Positions 48,082 to 57,903 are shown, counted from the stretch's first letter. The stretch is DNA of 64,000 bases from Pelagovum pacificum (GCF_016134045.1 NZ_CP065915.1:310001-374000); one strand, 5' to 3'. Program-made: numbers and translations. The notes: generated from the letters alone by a model not told the origin.

Positions 48082-48110
48082 CGGTTCGAACTGGGGGGAG
48101 GATTCGGACC

Positions 48111-48506
48111 ATGACGAAATTTCTATGGGGGGCCGCGCTCGCGGTCCTGCCGTTCTCTGCGCTTGCGCAGGACGATTCCGTTCTGGTCAGTGACCCGGAC
48201 GCCTGCCAGTGGATGCAGGAAGTCCATCCCGAAGAATACATCATGCGCGTGGTCAGTCTGGGCAACGCCTACGCCCTGACCTCCATCGCGATGTCCGGTC
48301 CCGAGGTCGATTGCGTCTTTGATCGCGAACTGACCTTCGACTGGGCGAACTTCAACCGCCAGATCAGTGCCGGCTACTGCGTGTCGTCGGAGCATGTCAG
48401 CCCGACCGTCTTCGTGATCGAGACGGTGCCGGAACTGCCGGGCGAAGTCCGCATCTGGCAACAGGGCGTCGACGAGCCGGATGTCTTCTACACCTGCGAA
48501 GACTGA
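48111..48506 (+). CDS. Secreted four-cysteine protein (copy 1)
   Basis: 131 residues: signal peptide MTKFLWGAALAVLPFSALAQ, then four Cys at 32, 68, 90 and 129 in the settings DPDACQWM, DCVFDRELTFDW, AGYCVSSEHVSPTVFVI and VFYTCED. The next gene encodes a paralogue with the same four positions. Probably two disulfides in a small periplasmic domain. It sits inside the ribosomal operon, 29 bases after adk; no family recognised. Confidence 0.8.
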   Translation: MTKFLWGAALAVLPFSALAQDDSVLVSDPDACQWMQEVHPEEYIMRVVSLGNAYALTSIAMSGPEVDCVFDRELTFDWANFNRQISAGYCVSSEHVSPTVFVIETVPELPGEVRIWQQGVDEPDVFYTCED

Positions 48507-48581
48507 GTGCCGGTCGATCCGGATTGACCGGGCCATGACCGCCGGGTGAAGATGCCCTTGGGTAAGATCAGGAAAACTGCC

Positions 48582-48983
48582 ATGCGTGCCAAGCTGCTGA
48601 CCGCCGCCGTTGCCATCCTGCCGGGGCTTCCGCTTCTGGCTCAGGACATGGTTCTGGTCGACAATCTTCAGGCCTGCGAGGGCTGGGACCCCGACGCCGA
48701 CAGCGCGATGATGGACCTGATCGGCGAGTACAACACGATCCTGCGCGCCGACGGCACCGATACGATCGAGTACGGCTGTACCTTCGAAGAGCCGGTCGAA
48801 TTCGTCTGGCATGACGAACCGCAGGTCCGGACAGGCTACTGCATGGAGCCGGGGCCGTTCATCCATCCGACGGTCTTCGTCCTCGGGCTCTGGCCGGGCG
48901 AGGAAGACCGCGCCTACCTCTGGCAGAGCGATGCGTCCGGTCGCGGCGAACCCCATGTCTTCTACGTCTGCGATGGCGAATAG
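48582..48983 (+). CDS. Secreted four-cysteine protein (copy 2)
   Basis: 133 residues starting at 48582 (AGGA upstream; an in-frame GTG at 48546 is less likely because the signal peptide MRAKLLTAAVAILPGLPLLAQ begins here). Cysteines at 32, 66, 87 and 130 lie in LQACEGWD, YGCTFEEPVEFVW, TGYCMEPGPFIHPTVFVL and HVFYVCDGE, aligning with copy 1. A tandem duplication that has diverged strongly between the cysteines. Confidence 0.8.
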   Translation: MRAKLLTAAVAILPGLPLLAQDMVLVDNLQACEGWDPDADSAMMDLIGEYNTILRADGTDTIEYGCTFEEPVEFVWHDEPQVRTGYCMEPGPFIHPTVFVLGLWPGEEDRAYLWQSDASGRGEPHVFYVCDGE

Positions 48984-49055
48984 AAACCGCCTTGACAGGG
49001 GGGTTGACCCAAGAGGCGTTCACAACTAGTTAGCCCCATCCCGAAAGGGAGAATC

Positions 49056-49121
49056 ATGGGACTACCGGGTCGCGCCCGGTCCTACCGATCACCTCAGAAT
49101 GACATCGGCCCGCGTCCTTAA
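49056..49121 (+). CDS. Possible 21-codon leader peptide upstream of rpsM
   Basis: AAAGGGAG at 49044-49051 is followed by ATG at 49056 and an open frame of 21 codons (MGLPGRARSY..., six basic or proline-rich turns, ending PRP) to TAA at 49119-49121. The stop falls in the loop of the hairpin 49108-49131, so a terminating ribosome would melt it. Too short to be judged by composition. Confidence 0.35.
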   Translation: MGLPGRARSYRSPQNDIGPRP

Positions 49122-49131
49122 TTGCGCGGGC
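49064..49131 (+). promoter_or_regulatory. Two hairpins in the rpsM leader
   Basis: Hairpin 1: ACCGGG (49064-49069) with CCCGGT (49075-49080), loop TCGCG. Hairpin 2: GCCCGCG (49108-49114) with CGCGGGC (49125-49131), ten-base loop. They lie 58-125 bases upstream of the rpsM start and could form a leader controlled by a ribosomal protein; TTGACA at 48992 may belong to a promoter, but no good -10 was found. Confidence 0.4.
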
Positions 49132-49188
49132 TTGACGTTGTGAAAAAAGGGCCTGGCACGACGGGCTCGCAACGAAAGGACGCATACC

Positions 49189-49557
49189 TTGGCACGTATT
49201 GCCGGCGTGAACATCCCGACTGCAAAGCGGGTTCCGATCGCTCTCACCTACATCACCGGTATCGGCCCCTCCTCGGCGAAAGCCATCTGCGAGGCCACCA
49301 ACATCGACCTTACGCGCCGCGTGAACGAGCTCTCCGACTCCGAAGTGCTCGCCATCCGTGAGCACATCGACGCGAACTACACCGTCGAAGGCGACCTGCG
49401 CCGTGAAGTGCAGATGAACATCAAGCGCCTGATGGACCTCGGCAGCTACCGCGGCCTGCGCCATCGTCGCAACCTCCCCGTGCGTGGTCAGCGGACCCAC
49501 ACGAACGCCCGCACCCGCAAAGGCCCCGCGAAGGCCATTGCCGGCAAGAAGAAATAA
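49189..49557 (+). CDS. rpsM: 30S ribosomal protein S13
   Basis: 122 residues beginning with a TTG start codon at 49189, after [39 protein letters not shown] and the basic tail [23 protein letters not shown] are diagnostic. Located in the 30S head. A TTG start is unusual for a highly expressed ribosomal protein and may help keep its level in check. Confidence 0.97.
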   Translation: MARIAGVNIPTAKRVPIALTYITGIGPSSAKAICEATNIDLTRRVNELSDSEVLAIREHIDANYTVEGDLRREVQMNIKRLMDLGSYRGLRHRRNLPVRGQRTHTNARTRKGPAKAIAGKKK

Positions 49558-49572
49558 GGGAGGTCCGGACAC

Positions 49573-49968
49573 ATGGCACGCGATACCCGCCGCAACACCG
49601 GCAAGAAGAAGGTTTCCAAGAACATCGCCGCTGGCGTTGCTCACGTGAACTCTTCCTTCAACAACACCAAGATCCTGATCTCCGACGTCCAGGGCAACGC
49701 GATCGCGTGGTCCTCGGCCGGCACCATGGGCTTCAAGGGCTCGCGGAAGTCGACGCCGTTCGCCGCCCAGATGGCTGCCGAAGACGCCGGCAAGAAAGCC
49801 CAGGAGCATGGTGTAAAGACGCTCGAAGTCGAAGTTCAGGGCCCCGGCTCCGGTCGTGAGTCCGCGCTCCGTGCGCTGGCCGCCGCCGGCTTCAACATCA
49901 CGTCCATCCGCGACGTGACGCCGATCGCTCACAACGGCTGCCGCCCGCCGAAGCGCCGCCGCGTCTGA
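49573..49968 (+). CDS. rpsK: 30S ribosomal protein S11
   Basis: 131 residues. [59 protein letters not shown] and the C-terminal [18 protein letters not shown] are canonical. Lies 15 bases after rpsM with GGGAGG in between. Confidence 0.98.
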   Translation: MARDTRRNTGKKKVSKNIAAGVAHVNSSFNNTKILISDVQGNAIAWSSAGTMGFKGSRKSTPFAAQMAAEDAGKKAQEHGVKTLEVEVQGPGSGRESALRALAAAGFNITSIRDVTPIAHNGCRPPKRRRV

Positions 49969-50079
49969 TCCGACGAGTTATTGGTGGGGCCCGCGATCCG
50001 CGCGGCCCCACTCCGCCTTTTTGAAACCTCGGGAGTCCGGACTCTTGGTCATGGAGACCGGACAAGAATGGAGGGACGC

Positions 50080-51096
50080 ATGATCCACAAAAACTGGGCC
50101 GAGCTGATCAAACCGACCCAACTGGACGTCAAGCCCGGTAACGATCCCATGCGGCAGGCCACCGTGGTCGCCGAACCGCTCGAGCGTGGCTTCGGTCTGA
50201 CGCTCGGCAACGCGCTGCGCCGCGTGCTGCTGTCCTCGCTCCAGGGCGCTGCCATCACCGCCGTTCAGATCGACAACGTCCTGCACGAGTTCTCGTCCGT
50301 CTCCGGTGTGCGCGAAGACGTGACCGACATCGTGCTGAACCTCAAGGGTGTGTCGATCCGTATGGATGTCGAGGGTCCGAAACGCCTGACCGTTCAGGCC
50401 AAGGGTCCGGGCGCCGTCACTGCTGCCGACATCTCCGAGACGGCCGGGATCGAGGTCCTCAACAAGGACCACGTGATCTGCCACCTCGACGAGGGCGCGG
50501 ACCTCTACATGGAGCTGACGGTCAACACCGGCAAAGGTTACGTCGCGGCTGACAAGAACAAGCCGGAAGATGCGCCGATCGGCATGATCGCCATCGACGC
50601 GATCTACTCGCCGGTGAAGAAAGTCAGCTACGACGTGCAGCCGACCCGTGAGGGCCAGGTGCTCGACTACGACAAGCTGACGATGAAGCTCGAAACGGAC
50701 GGCTCGCTGTCGCCGGACGATGCCGTGGCCTATGCCGCGCGGATCATCCAGGACCAGCTGTCGATCTTCGTGAACTTCGACGAGCCGGAATCGGCTACCT
50801 CGACCTCCGACGACGACGGGCTGGAATTCAACCCGCTGCTGCTGAAGAAGGTCGACGAGCTCGAACTTTCCGTGCGCTCGGCGAACTGCCTGAAGAACGA
50901 CAACATCGTCTACATCGGCGACCTCATCCAGAAGACCGAAGCCGAGATGCTCCGCACCCCGAACTTCGGCCGCAAGTCGCTGAACGAGATCAAGGAAGTG
51001 CTGTCCGGTATGGGTCTGCACCTCGGCATGGATGTCGAGGACTGGCCGCCGGACAACATCGAAGACCTGGCCAAGAAGTTCGACGATCAGTTCTGA
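50080..51096 (+). CDS. rpoA: DNA-directed RNA polymerase alpha subunit
   Basis: 338 residues. N-terminal assembly domain with [53 protein letters not shown], flexible linker, and the C-terminal domain [48 protein letters not shown] which binds UP elements and activators. The ATG at 50080 follows GGAGGGACGC; in-frame sequence upstream is not conserved. Confidence 0.98.
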   Translation: MIHKNWAELIKPTQLDVKPGNDPMRQATVVAEPLERGFGLTLGNALRRVLLSSLQGAAITAVQIDNVLHEFSSVSGVREDVTDIVLNLKGVSIRMDVEGPKRLTVQAKGPGAVTAADISETAGIEVLNKDHVICHLDEGADLYMELTVNTGKGYVAADKNKPEDAPIGMIAIDAIYSPVKKVSYDVQPTREGQVLDYDKLTMKLETDGSLSPDDAVAYAARIIQDQLSIFVNFDEPESATSTSDDDGLEFNPLLLKKVDELELSVRSANCLKNDNIVYIGDLIQKTEAEMLRTPNFGRKSLNEIKEVLSGMGLHLGMDVEDWPPDNIEDLAKKFDDQF

Positions 51097-51105
51097 TCGT
51101 CGGCG

Positions 51106-51215
51106 GGGTGCGCATCAAGCGCGCACCCTACGCGGCCGGCCCTCGGGTGTGCATGTAACACGCACCCATCGGTCCGGACTGCACCACCCGTAGGGTGCGC
51201 GCTCGATGCGCACCC
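51106..51215. repeat. Cluster of three REP-like hairpins between rpoA and rplQ
   Basis: Unit 1: GGGTGCGC (51106-51113) with GCGCACCC (51121-51128). Unit 2: GGGTGTG (51145-51151) with CGCACCC (51161-51167), one wobble. Unit 3: GGGTGCGC (51193-51200) with GCGCACCC (51208-51215). Units 1 and 3 are near-identical inverted copies including the flanking CGTAGGGTGCGC, so the ends can also pair with each other. They fill most of the 209-base gap, which holds no gene. Confidence 0.75.
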
Positions 51216-51305
51216 CACACCAAAGACCCGGGCATTCCGCCCCAAGGAGAGTCGGTGACACGCATCGCCGGCCAGACAAAGCAAAACGCGATTAGGAGAT
51301 AACCC

Positions 51306-51731
51306 ATGCGTCACGCCCGCGGATACCGCCGCCTCAACCGTACCCATGAGCACCGCAAGGCGCTCTTCGCCAACATGTCGGGCTCGCTGATCGAGCACGA
51401 GCAGATCAAGACGACCCTGCCGAAAGCGAAAGAGCTGAAGCGCGTCATGGACAAGCTGATCACTCTCGCCAAGCGCGGTGACCTGCATGCGCGTCGCATC
51501 GCCGCCAGCGAGCTGAAGCAGGACATGCACGTCGCCAAGCTGTTCGACGTTCTCGGCCCGCGCTATGCGGAGCGGAACGGTGGCTACACCCGCGTCCTCA
51601 AGGCCGGCTTCCGCTACGGCGACATGGCCCCGATGGCGATCATCGAGCTGGTCGACCGCGACCTCGACGCGAAAGGCGCTGCCGACCGTGAGCGCCTCGC
51701 TTCCGAAGACGCGATGGCCGAAGAAGAATAA
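51306..51731 (+). CDS. rplQ: 50S ribosomal protein L17
   Basis: 141 residues. [64 protein letters not shown] is the conserved N-terminus. Lies in the usual place after rpoA but separated by the REP cluster, so its expression may be partly uncoupled. Confidence 0.98.
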   Translation: MRHARGYRRLNRTHEHRKALFANMSGSLIEHEQIKTTLPKAKELKRVMDKLITLAKRGDLHARRIAASELKQDMHVAKLFDVLGPRYAERNGGYTRVLKAGFRYGDMAPMAIIELVDRDLDAKGAADRERLASEDAMAEEE

Positions 51732-51752
51732 TCCGGACCCCATTGTCCAGCG

Positions 51753-51780
51753 AAAGCCCCGCCAGACGGCGGGGCTTTTT
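51753..51780 (+). terminator. Rho-independent terminator of the ribosomal operon
   Basis: AAAGCCCCGCC (51753-51763) pairs with GGCGGGGCTTT (51768-51778) around AGAC and continues into a run of T. Confidence 0.92.
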
Positions 51781-51832
51781 CGTTTGCGGCTCCCCGCTTT
51801 CCCTGACCCAGCACAGGCCTTATCTCTGGCTC

Positions 51833-53152
51833 ATGTCCGACCTGTTCGATCAGTCCCCAGGCACGCGCCCCGACCGCACCGGCGAGGCACCGAGACCGCT
51901 CGCCGACCGGTTGCGCCCGCAAACGCTCTCCGAGGTCATCGGGCAAGAGCAGATCCTCGGTCCCGACGCGCCGCTCTCGACGATGCTCGAATCCGGCGCC
52001 CTGTCGTCGCTGATCCTTTGGGGGCCGCCGGGCGTGGGCAAGACGACCATCGCGCGGCTGCTGGCCCACGAGACGGACCTGCATTTCGTCCAGATCAGCG
52101 CGATCTTCACCGGCGTTCAGGAGCTGCGGAAGGTCTTCGACGCCGCGCGGATGCGGCGCCAGAACGGGCAGGGGACCCTGCTGTTCGTCGACGAGATCCA
52201 TCGCTTCAACAAGGCCCAGCAGGACGGCTTTCTGCCCCACATGGAGGACGGCACGATCCTCCTCGTCGGTGCAACGACGGAGAACCCGAGCTTCGAGCTG
52301 AACGCCGCCCTGCTGTCGCGTGCGCAGGTCATGGTGCTGAACCGCCTCGACCTCGCCCGGATGGAACTGCTCGCGCAACGCGCGGAGTCGGAGGTGGGCC
52401 GCAAGCTGCCCCTCGACCCCCGCGCCCGCGAGGCACTGCAGGAGATGGCCGACGGCGACGGTCGGGCGCTGCTGAACCTCATCGAACAGGTGATGGGCTG
52501 GAAGATCGAGGGCACGCTCGACGTCGCTGCGCTGAACAAGCGGCTGACCAAGCGGGCCACGCACTACGACAAGTCGGGTGAGGAACATTACAACCTCATC
52601 TCCGCGCTGCACAAATCCGTGCGCGGCTCCGATCCGGATGCCGCGCTCTACTGGTTCGCGCGGATGCTGGCAGGGGGCGAAGACCCGCGCTTCCTCGCGC
52701 GCCGGATCACCCGGATGGCGGTCGAGGACATCGGCCTTGCCGACCCGCAGGCCCAGACCCACTGCATCGATGCGTGGGAGACTTACGAGCGGCTCGGCTC
52801 ACCGGAAGGGGAGCTCGCGCTGGCCAACGCTGTTGTCTACCTCGCCCTCGCGCCGAAATCGAACGCGGCCTATGTCGCCTACAAGGCGGCGATGGACGCC
52901 GCCCGCAAGTCGGGCTCGGAGCCGCCGCCGAAGATCATCCGCAACGCGCCGACCAAGTTGATGAAAGAGCAGGGTTACGGCGACGGCTACCAGTATGACC
53001 ACGATGCCGAGGATGGTTTCTCGGGCCAGAACTACTTTCCCGACGGCATGAAACGAGGCGTCTACTACGTGCCGGTCGAGCGCGGGCACGAGCGCGAGCT
53101 GAAGAAGCGGCTCGACTATTTCAACAAGCTCCGGCTGCAGCGGAACGGCTGA
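51833..53152 (+). CDS. rarA: Replication-associated recombination protein RarA (MgsA)
   Basis: 439-residue AAA+ ATPase acting at stalled replication forks. LADRLRPQTLSEVIGQEQIL, Walker A GPPGVGKTTIARLLA, Walker B TLLFVDEIHRFNKAQQD, and sensor GATTENPSFELNAALLSRAQV; the C-terminal tetramerisation domain has EEHYNLISALHKSVRGSDPDAALYWFARML. ATG at 51833 chosen; an earlier in-frame start would run through the terminator. Confidence 0.95.
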   Translation: MSDLFDQSPGTRPDRTGEAPRPLADRLRPQTLSEVIGQEQILGPDAPLSTMLESGALSSLILWGPPGVGKTTIARLLAHETDLHFVQISAIFTGVQELRKVFDAARMRRQNGQGTLLFVDEIHRFNKAQQDGFLPHMEDGTILLVGATTENPSFELNAALLSRAQVMVLNRLDLARMELLAQRAESEVGRKLPLDPRAREALQEMADGDGRALLNLIEQVMGWKIEGTLDVAALNKRLTKRATHYDKSGEEHYNLISALHKSVRGSDPDAALYWFARMLAGGEDPRFLARRITRMAVEDIGLADPQAQTHCIDAWETYERLGSPEGELALANAVVYLALAPKSNAAYVAYKAAMDAARKSGSEPPPKIIRNAPTKLMKEQGYGDGYQYDHDAEDGFSGQNYFPDGMKRGVYYVPVERGHERELKKRLDYFNKLRLQRNG

Positions 53153-53198
53153 GCCGGCCAAACTTGACATCGACCACACGAGGTCAGAGAGAGCGCAG

Positions 53199-53572
<374 letters not shown>

Positions 53573-53576
<4 letters not shown>

Positions 53577-54610
53577 GCGGCGTCCAGACCATCACCGTAG
53601 GCCCGGACGAGGGCGACCAGCGCATCGACCGCTGGCTGCGCCGGCACTTTCCTCAGGTCACGCAGGGCCGGATCGAGAAGATGTGCCGCAAGGGAGAGCT
53701 GCGCGTCGACGGCGGGCGGGTGAAGAGCTCGACCCGTATCACCTCGGGCCAGCAGGTTCGGATACCCCCGCTGCCCGACACTGCGGACCCGACGCCCCGG
53801 CGCGAGACGATCAGCGATGCGGATGCGAAGATGATCCGCGATTGCGTGATCTACCGCGACGACCATGTCATCGCTCTGAACAAGCCACCGGGACTGCCGA
53901 CGCAGGGCGGCAGCAAGCAGACGCGCCACGTGGATGGCCTCGCCGAGGCGCTGCGCTTCGACTACGACGACAAGCCGCGGCTGGTGCACCGGCTGGACAA
54001 GGACACCTCCGGGGTGCTGCTGCTGGCGCGCACGCATCGGGTGGCGCAGGAGCTGACAGCAGCGATCCGGCATCGCGCGACCCGCAAGATCTACTGGGCG
54101 CTCGTGGCCGGCGTGCCGACGCCCTATCTCGGCGAGATTCGCTTTGGCCTCATCAAGGCCCCGGGCCATGGCGCCGCCGGCGAGAATGAGAAGATGCGCG
54201 CGGTGCATCCCGACGACGTGCAGAAGACCGAGGGCGCGAAGCGGGCGCACACGCTCTATGCCACACTCTACCGCGTTGCAGGCCGTGCGTCCTGGGTCGC
54301 GATGGAGCCGATTACCGGACGCACGCACCAACTTCGCGCGCACATGGCCGCTATCGGACATCCGATCATCGGCGACGGAAAGTACGGCGGGTCCGGGCAG
54401 GAGAATCTCGGTGACGGCTGGGGCGCGCAACTTGGCGGCGTCATCAGCAAGAAACTTCATCTTCATGCCCATTCCATGACCTTCCAGCATCCGGTGACGA
54501 AAAAGTCGGTCACCGTCTCGGCGCAGCTGCCCGAACACATGGCGCACAGCTGGGAGACGTTCGGCTGGACCGAGGATCTCGCTGCCGACGACCCGTTCGA
54601 ATCCCTCTAG
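53573..54610 (+). CDS. RluA-family pseudouridine synthase (RluC-like)
   Basis: 345 residues: an N-terminal S4 RNA-binding domain (QRIDRWLRRHFPQVTQGRIEKMCRKGELRVDGGRV) and the catalytic domain with RLVHRLDKDTSGVLLLA holding the catalytic Asp. S4 plus length suggests RluC or RluD of 23S rRNA. GRTHQLRAHMAAIGHPIIGDGKYGG is also characteristic. Confidence 0.92.
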
Positions 54611-54619
54611 GAGACGACC

Positions 54620-55333
54620 ATGAGTGAGTGGAAAGCGAAGCGGTTCTGGAAAGAAACGGCCGTAATGGAGGCGGAGGGTGGCTATTCCATCGCGCTGGAC
54701 GGTCGTCCGGTCCGCACGCCGTCGAAGGCCATGCTCACCATGCCGACCCGCGCGATGGCAGAGGCTGCGGCACGTGAATGGGACGCGCAGACGGACGTTA
54801 TCGACCCGCGCACCATGCCGGTCACGCGAGCCGTGAACACCGCGATCGACCGCGTCGTCCCGGAGTTCGAGGCCGTGGCCGAAATCATCTCGGAATACGG
54901 CGCGACGGACCTTCTATGCTACCGCGCAGACGCGCCGGACGAGCTGGTGCAACGCCAGTCCGATCAATGGGATCCGCTGCTGGACTGGGCTGACGAGGCG
55001 CTTGGCGCGCGGCTGAAACCGGTCGAAGGCGTCATGCACGTCGAGCAGGACCGTGCCGCGCTCGAGAGACTCGCGGAACAAGTCCGGGCACTCGATGCCT
55101 ATAGATTAACCGCATTCCACGATCTCGTCTCGCTTTCAGGGTCGCTGATCCTCGGCTTCGCGGTGACGGAGAAGGCCCGTTCGCCCGACGAGGCATGGCA
55201 GATCAGCCGGATCGACGAGAACTGGCAACTGGAACAATGGGGTGACGATGAGGAAGCCGCCGCGATGGCCGAAGCAAAACGGCTGACATTCCTGGACGCG
55301 GCACGCTTCTTCCAGCTTTCAGAGACTGACTAA
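54620..55333 (+). CDS. ATP12-family F1-ATPase assembly chaperone
   Basis: 237 residues. KRFWKETAVMEAEGGYSIALDGRPVRTPSKAMLTMPTRAMAEAAAREWDAQTDVIDPRTMPVTRAVNTAID is the ATP12 signature. It assists F1 alpha subunit assembly in mitochondria and alphaproteobacteria. GAGACGACC precedes the ATG. Confidence 0.93.
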   Translation: MSEWKAKRFWKETAVMEAEGGYSIALDGRPVRTPSKAMLTMPTRAMAEAAAREWDAQTDVIDPRTMPVTRAVNTAIDRVVPEFEAVAEIISEYGATDLLCYRADAPDELVQRQSDQWDPLLDWADEALGARLKPVEGVMHVEQDRAALERLAEQVRALDAYRLTAFHDLVSLSGSLILGFAVTEKARSPDEAWQISRIDENWQLEQWGDDEEAAAMAEAKRLTFLDAARFFQLSETD

Positions 55334-55439
55334 TCGGTCAATCAATCGGCCTAGTTTGCCGAAGAAATGAGCAGTCGTCACGGTAGGCAGCAAAGGAAGC
55401 CTTGACCTATCTGCTCTATTTCGACCACCTTTACCCCGT

Positions 55440-55458
55440 TGAGAGGTGGCACCTCTCA
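55440..55458. promoter_or_regulatory. Hairpin in the aapJ leader
   Basis: TGAGAGGT (55440-55447) and ACCTCTCA (55451-55458) form a perfect repeat around GGC, 75 bases upstream of aapJ. It may be an operator or leader structure. The 200-base gap has no gene. Confidence 0.4.
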
Positions 55459-55533
55459 GGACTCGCGCGCTCTTCGGAGCGGCGATCACCAAGCCCCAAC
55501 GGCAAGAGGGGCACAGACAGGAAGAGGTAATCA

Positions 55534-56553
55534 ATGAAGAAATCTGTATTTCTCGGCGCACTGACCGTGGCCGGCCTTTGCGCCGGTGCGTCTGCTGCGG
55601 CGACGCTGGACGATGTGACGGCCCGTGGCACGCTGAACTGCGGTGTTACGACCGGCCTCGTCGGCTTTGCCGCGCCTGACGCGAACGGCGTCTGGGAAGG
55701 TTTCGACGTCGGCGTCTGCCGCGCTGTCGCCGCCGCCGTCCTTGGCGACCCGACCGCTGTCGAATTCGTCCCGACGACGGGTCAGACCCGTTTCACCGCC
55801 CTCGCTTCCGGCGAGATCGACATGCTGGCCCGGAACACCACCTGGACCTTCAGCCGTGACGTCGACCTGAAGTTCGAATTCACCGGCATCAACTACTACG
55901 ACGGTCAGGGCTTCATGGTTCCGCGTGAGCTGGGCGTCGCCTCGGCCAAGGAACTCGACGGCGCGACGGTCTGCATCCAGACCGGCACCACGACCGAGCT
56001 GAACCTCGCGGACTTCTTCCGCGTGAACAACATCAACTACGAGCCGGTCCCGATCGAGACCAACGCCGAAGCCCAGCAGCAGTACCTTGCCGGTGCCTGC
56101 GACGTCTACACGACGGACGCTTCCGGTCTCGCCGCCACCCGCGCGACCTTCGAAGCTCCGGCCGACCACGTCATCCTGCCGGAGATCATCTCGAAAGAGC
56201 CGCTCGGCCCGCTCGTTCGCCACGGCGACAACGAATGGGGCGACATCGTTCGCTGGACGCTCAACGCGCTGATCGCTGCCGAAGAACTCGGCGTGACTTC
56301 GGCCAACGTCGAGCAACTGGCCACCGAAGGCACCGACAACCCGGAGATCAACCGTCTCCTGGGCACCGAAGGTGAACTCGGCGCGATGTTCGGCCTCGAC
56401 GCCGACTGGGCTGTGCAGGCCATCATGGCCGGCGGCAACTACGGTGAACTGTTCGAACAGAACATCGGCGAATCCACTCCGATCGGTCTGGCCCGTGGCC
56501 TGAACGCACAGTGGACCGAAGGCGGCCTCCTCTACAGCCCGCCGTTCCGGTAA
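55534..56553 (+). CDS. aapJ: General L-amino acid ABC transporter substrate-binding protein
   Basis: 339 residues with signal peptide MKKSVFLGALTVAGLCAGASAA. GTLNCGVTTGLVGFAAPDANGVWEGFDVGVCRAVAAAVLGDPTAVEFVPTTGQTRFTALASGEIDMLARNTTWTFSRD is the AapJ signature. AGGAAGAGG precedes the ATG. It uses strongly biased codons and is followed by a hairpin, as expected for the abundant binding protein. Confidence 0.95.
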   Translation: MKKSVFLGALTVAGLCAGASAAATLDDVTARGTLNCGVTTGLVGFAAPDANGVWEGFDVGVCRAVAAAVLGDPTAVEFVPTTGQTRFTALASGEIDMLARNTTWTFSRDVDLKFEFTGINYYDGQGFMVPRELGVASAKELDGATVCIQTGTTTELNLADFFRVNNINYEPVPIETNAEAQQQYLAGACDVYTTDASGLAATRATFEAPADHVILPEIISKEPLGPLVRHGDNEWGDIVRWTLNALIAAEELGVTSANVEQLATEGTDNPEINRLLGTEGELGAMFGLDADWAVQAIMAGGNYGELFEQNIGESTPIGLARGLNAQWTEGGLLYSPPFR

Positions 56554-56561
56554 GACCATCC

Positions 56562-56594
56562 GAAGGGCCCCGCGGAGAACCGCCGGGGCCCTTC
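56562..56594 (+). terminator. Strong stem-loop between aapJ and aapQ
   Basis: GAAGGGCCCCG (56562-56572) pairs with CGGGGCCCTTC (56584-56594), eleven pairs with an eleven-base loop. Probably separates high aapJ expression from lower permease expression. Confidence 0.7.
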
Positions 56595-56694
56595 TCCTTC
56601 ATGACCAACGAAAGAGTTTCCGAGGAAGGGCGGACCTCAGCGAAGTCAATTCGCGAGGCATCCGGGGAAAGAAACGGAAACCGGGGGAAAAACG

Positions 56695-57903
56695 ATGACG
56701 ACGATTTCGGATCCGCCGGCCCGACAGGGGTTCCGGCCAAGCCAGCTCATCTACGACACGCGCTACCGATCTCTTACGATCCAGGTCGTCGCGATGATCC
56801 TGCTGATGCTGGCAGCGTCCTGGCTGGTGTCGAACACCATCCAGAACCTTGAATCGCTGGGCAAGGACTTTGACTTCGGGTTCCTCGGCCAGTCCGCGGG
56901 CTACGATATCAACCAGCGGCTCATACCTTACGAGAACCAGGACACGCATGGACGTGCCGCGCTCGTCGGCATCCTGAACACCATCCTCGTCGCGTTCATG
57001 GGATGTGCGCTCGCGACGGTTCTCGGCGTGATCGCGGGCGTTCTGCGCCTCTCGAGCAACTGGGTCGTCTCGCGGCTCATCTCGGTCTACGTCGAAGGCT
57101 TCCGCAACGTGCCGCTGCTGCTGTGGATCATCCTGATCTTCGCGGTGGTGAACGAATCCATGCCGCACCCGAGGGACTTCGCCTCGACGTCGGACATGTT
57201 CCTGAACTCGATCGCAGTGACCCGACAGGGCACGTGGCTGCCCGCGCCGATCTTCGGCAACCTGTCGGGCATCCTGCTGATCGTCTTCCTGGCCTCGCTC
57301 GTCGCGATCTACGGGTTCCGCTACTGGGCTCGCAAACGGCAGGAAGCGACCGGGGAAATCCTGCCGGTCTTCCGCATCTCGCTCGCCCTCTTCATCCTGC
57401 CGACACTGATCGCCTACTTCATCCTCGGCATGCCGATTTCCCTCGACTATCCCGAGCCGGGCCGCTTCCGCTTCGAGGGCGGACTGCTCATCCGGAACTC
57501 GCTGATCGCGCTCTGGCTGGCCCTGTCGCTCTATACCGGCGCCTTCATCGCCGAGATCGTCCGCTCCGGCATCCTCTCCGTCTCCAAGGGACAGTCCGAG
57601 GCGAGCTTCGCGCTTGGCCTCCGGCCGAACCGGACGATGAACCTCGTCATCCTGCCGCAGGCGATGCGGGTGATCGTGCCGCCGCTGATCTCGCAATTCC
57701 TGAACCTGACCAAGAACTCGTCTCTGGCGATCGCGGTCGGCTACATGGATGTCCGCGCGACGCTCGGCGGGATCACCATCAACCAGACGGGGCGAGAGCT
57801 CGAGGGCATGCTGCTCCTCGGCCTGTTTTACCTCGTGCTGTCGCTGGTCATCTCGGGCGTGATGAACCTCTACAACAATCGCGTCAAACTGAAGGAGCGG
57901 TGA
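56695..57903 (+). CDS. aapQ: General L-amino acid ABC transporter permease AapQ
   Basis: 402 residues. A first helix (LTIQVVAMILLMLAASWLVSNTIQNL), the region RAALVGILNTILVAFMGCALATVLGVIAGVLRLSSNWVVSRL, an extended central part, and the EAA loop SVSKGQSEASFALGLRPNRTMNLVILPQAMRVIVPPL. Length normal for AapQ. Separated from aapM by one base. Confidence 0.94.
   Translation: MTTISDPPARQGFRPSQLIYDTRYRSLTIQVVAMILLMLAASWLVSNTIQNLESLGKDFDFGFLGQSAGYDINQRLIPYENQDTHGRAALVGILNTILVAFMGCALATVLGVIAGVLRLSSNWVVSRLISVYVEGFRNVPLLLWIILIFAVVNESMPHPRDFASTSDMFLNSIAVTRQGTWLPAPIFGNLSGILLIVFLASLVAIYGFRYWARKRQEATGEILPVFRISLALFILPTLIAYFILGMPISLDYPEPGRFRFEGGLLIRNSLIALWLALSLYTGAFIAEIVRSGILSVSKGQSEASFALGLRPNRTMNLVILPQAMRVIVPPLISQFLNLTKNSSLAIAVGYMDVRATLGGITINQTGRELEGMLLLGLFYLVLSLVISGVMNLYNNRVKLKER

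Noticed and set aside
49154..49170. TGGCACG similar to a sigma-54 -24 element upstream of rpsM
   Set aside because: The -12 GC is not at the required spacing, and a ribosomal gene is an unlikely sigma-54 target.
51106..51215. Possible CRISPR or tandem-repeat array
   Set aside because: The units are self-complementary, short and alternate in orientation with spacers of unequal length, which fits REP elements and not CRISPR.
53153..53198. Fluoride riboswitch expected upstream of crcB
   Set aside because: Only 46 bases separate rarA and crcB, too few for the aptamer, and none of its conserved segments is present.
54590..54605. GTTCGAATCC resembling a tRNA T-loop
   Set aside because: It lies in the last codons of the pseudouridine synthase gene and no matching acceptor or anticodon stem surrounds it.
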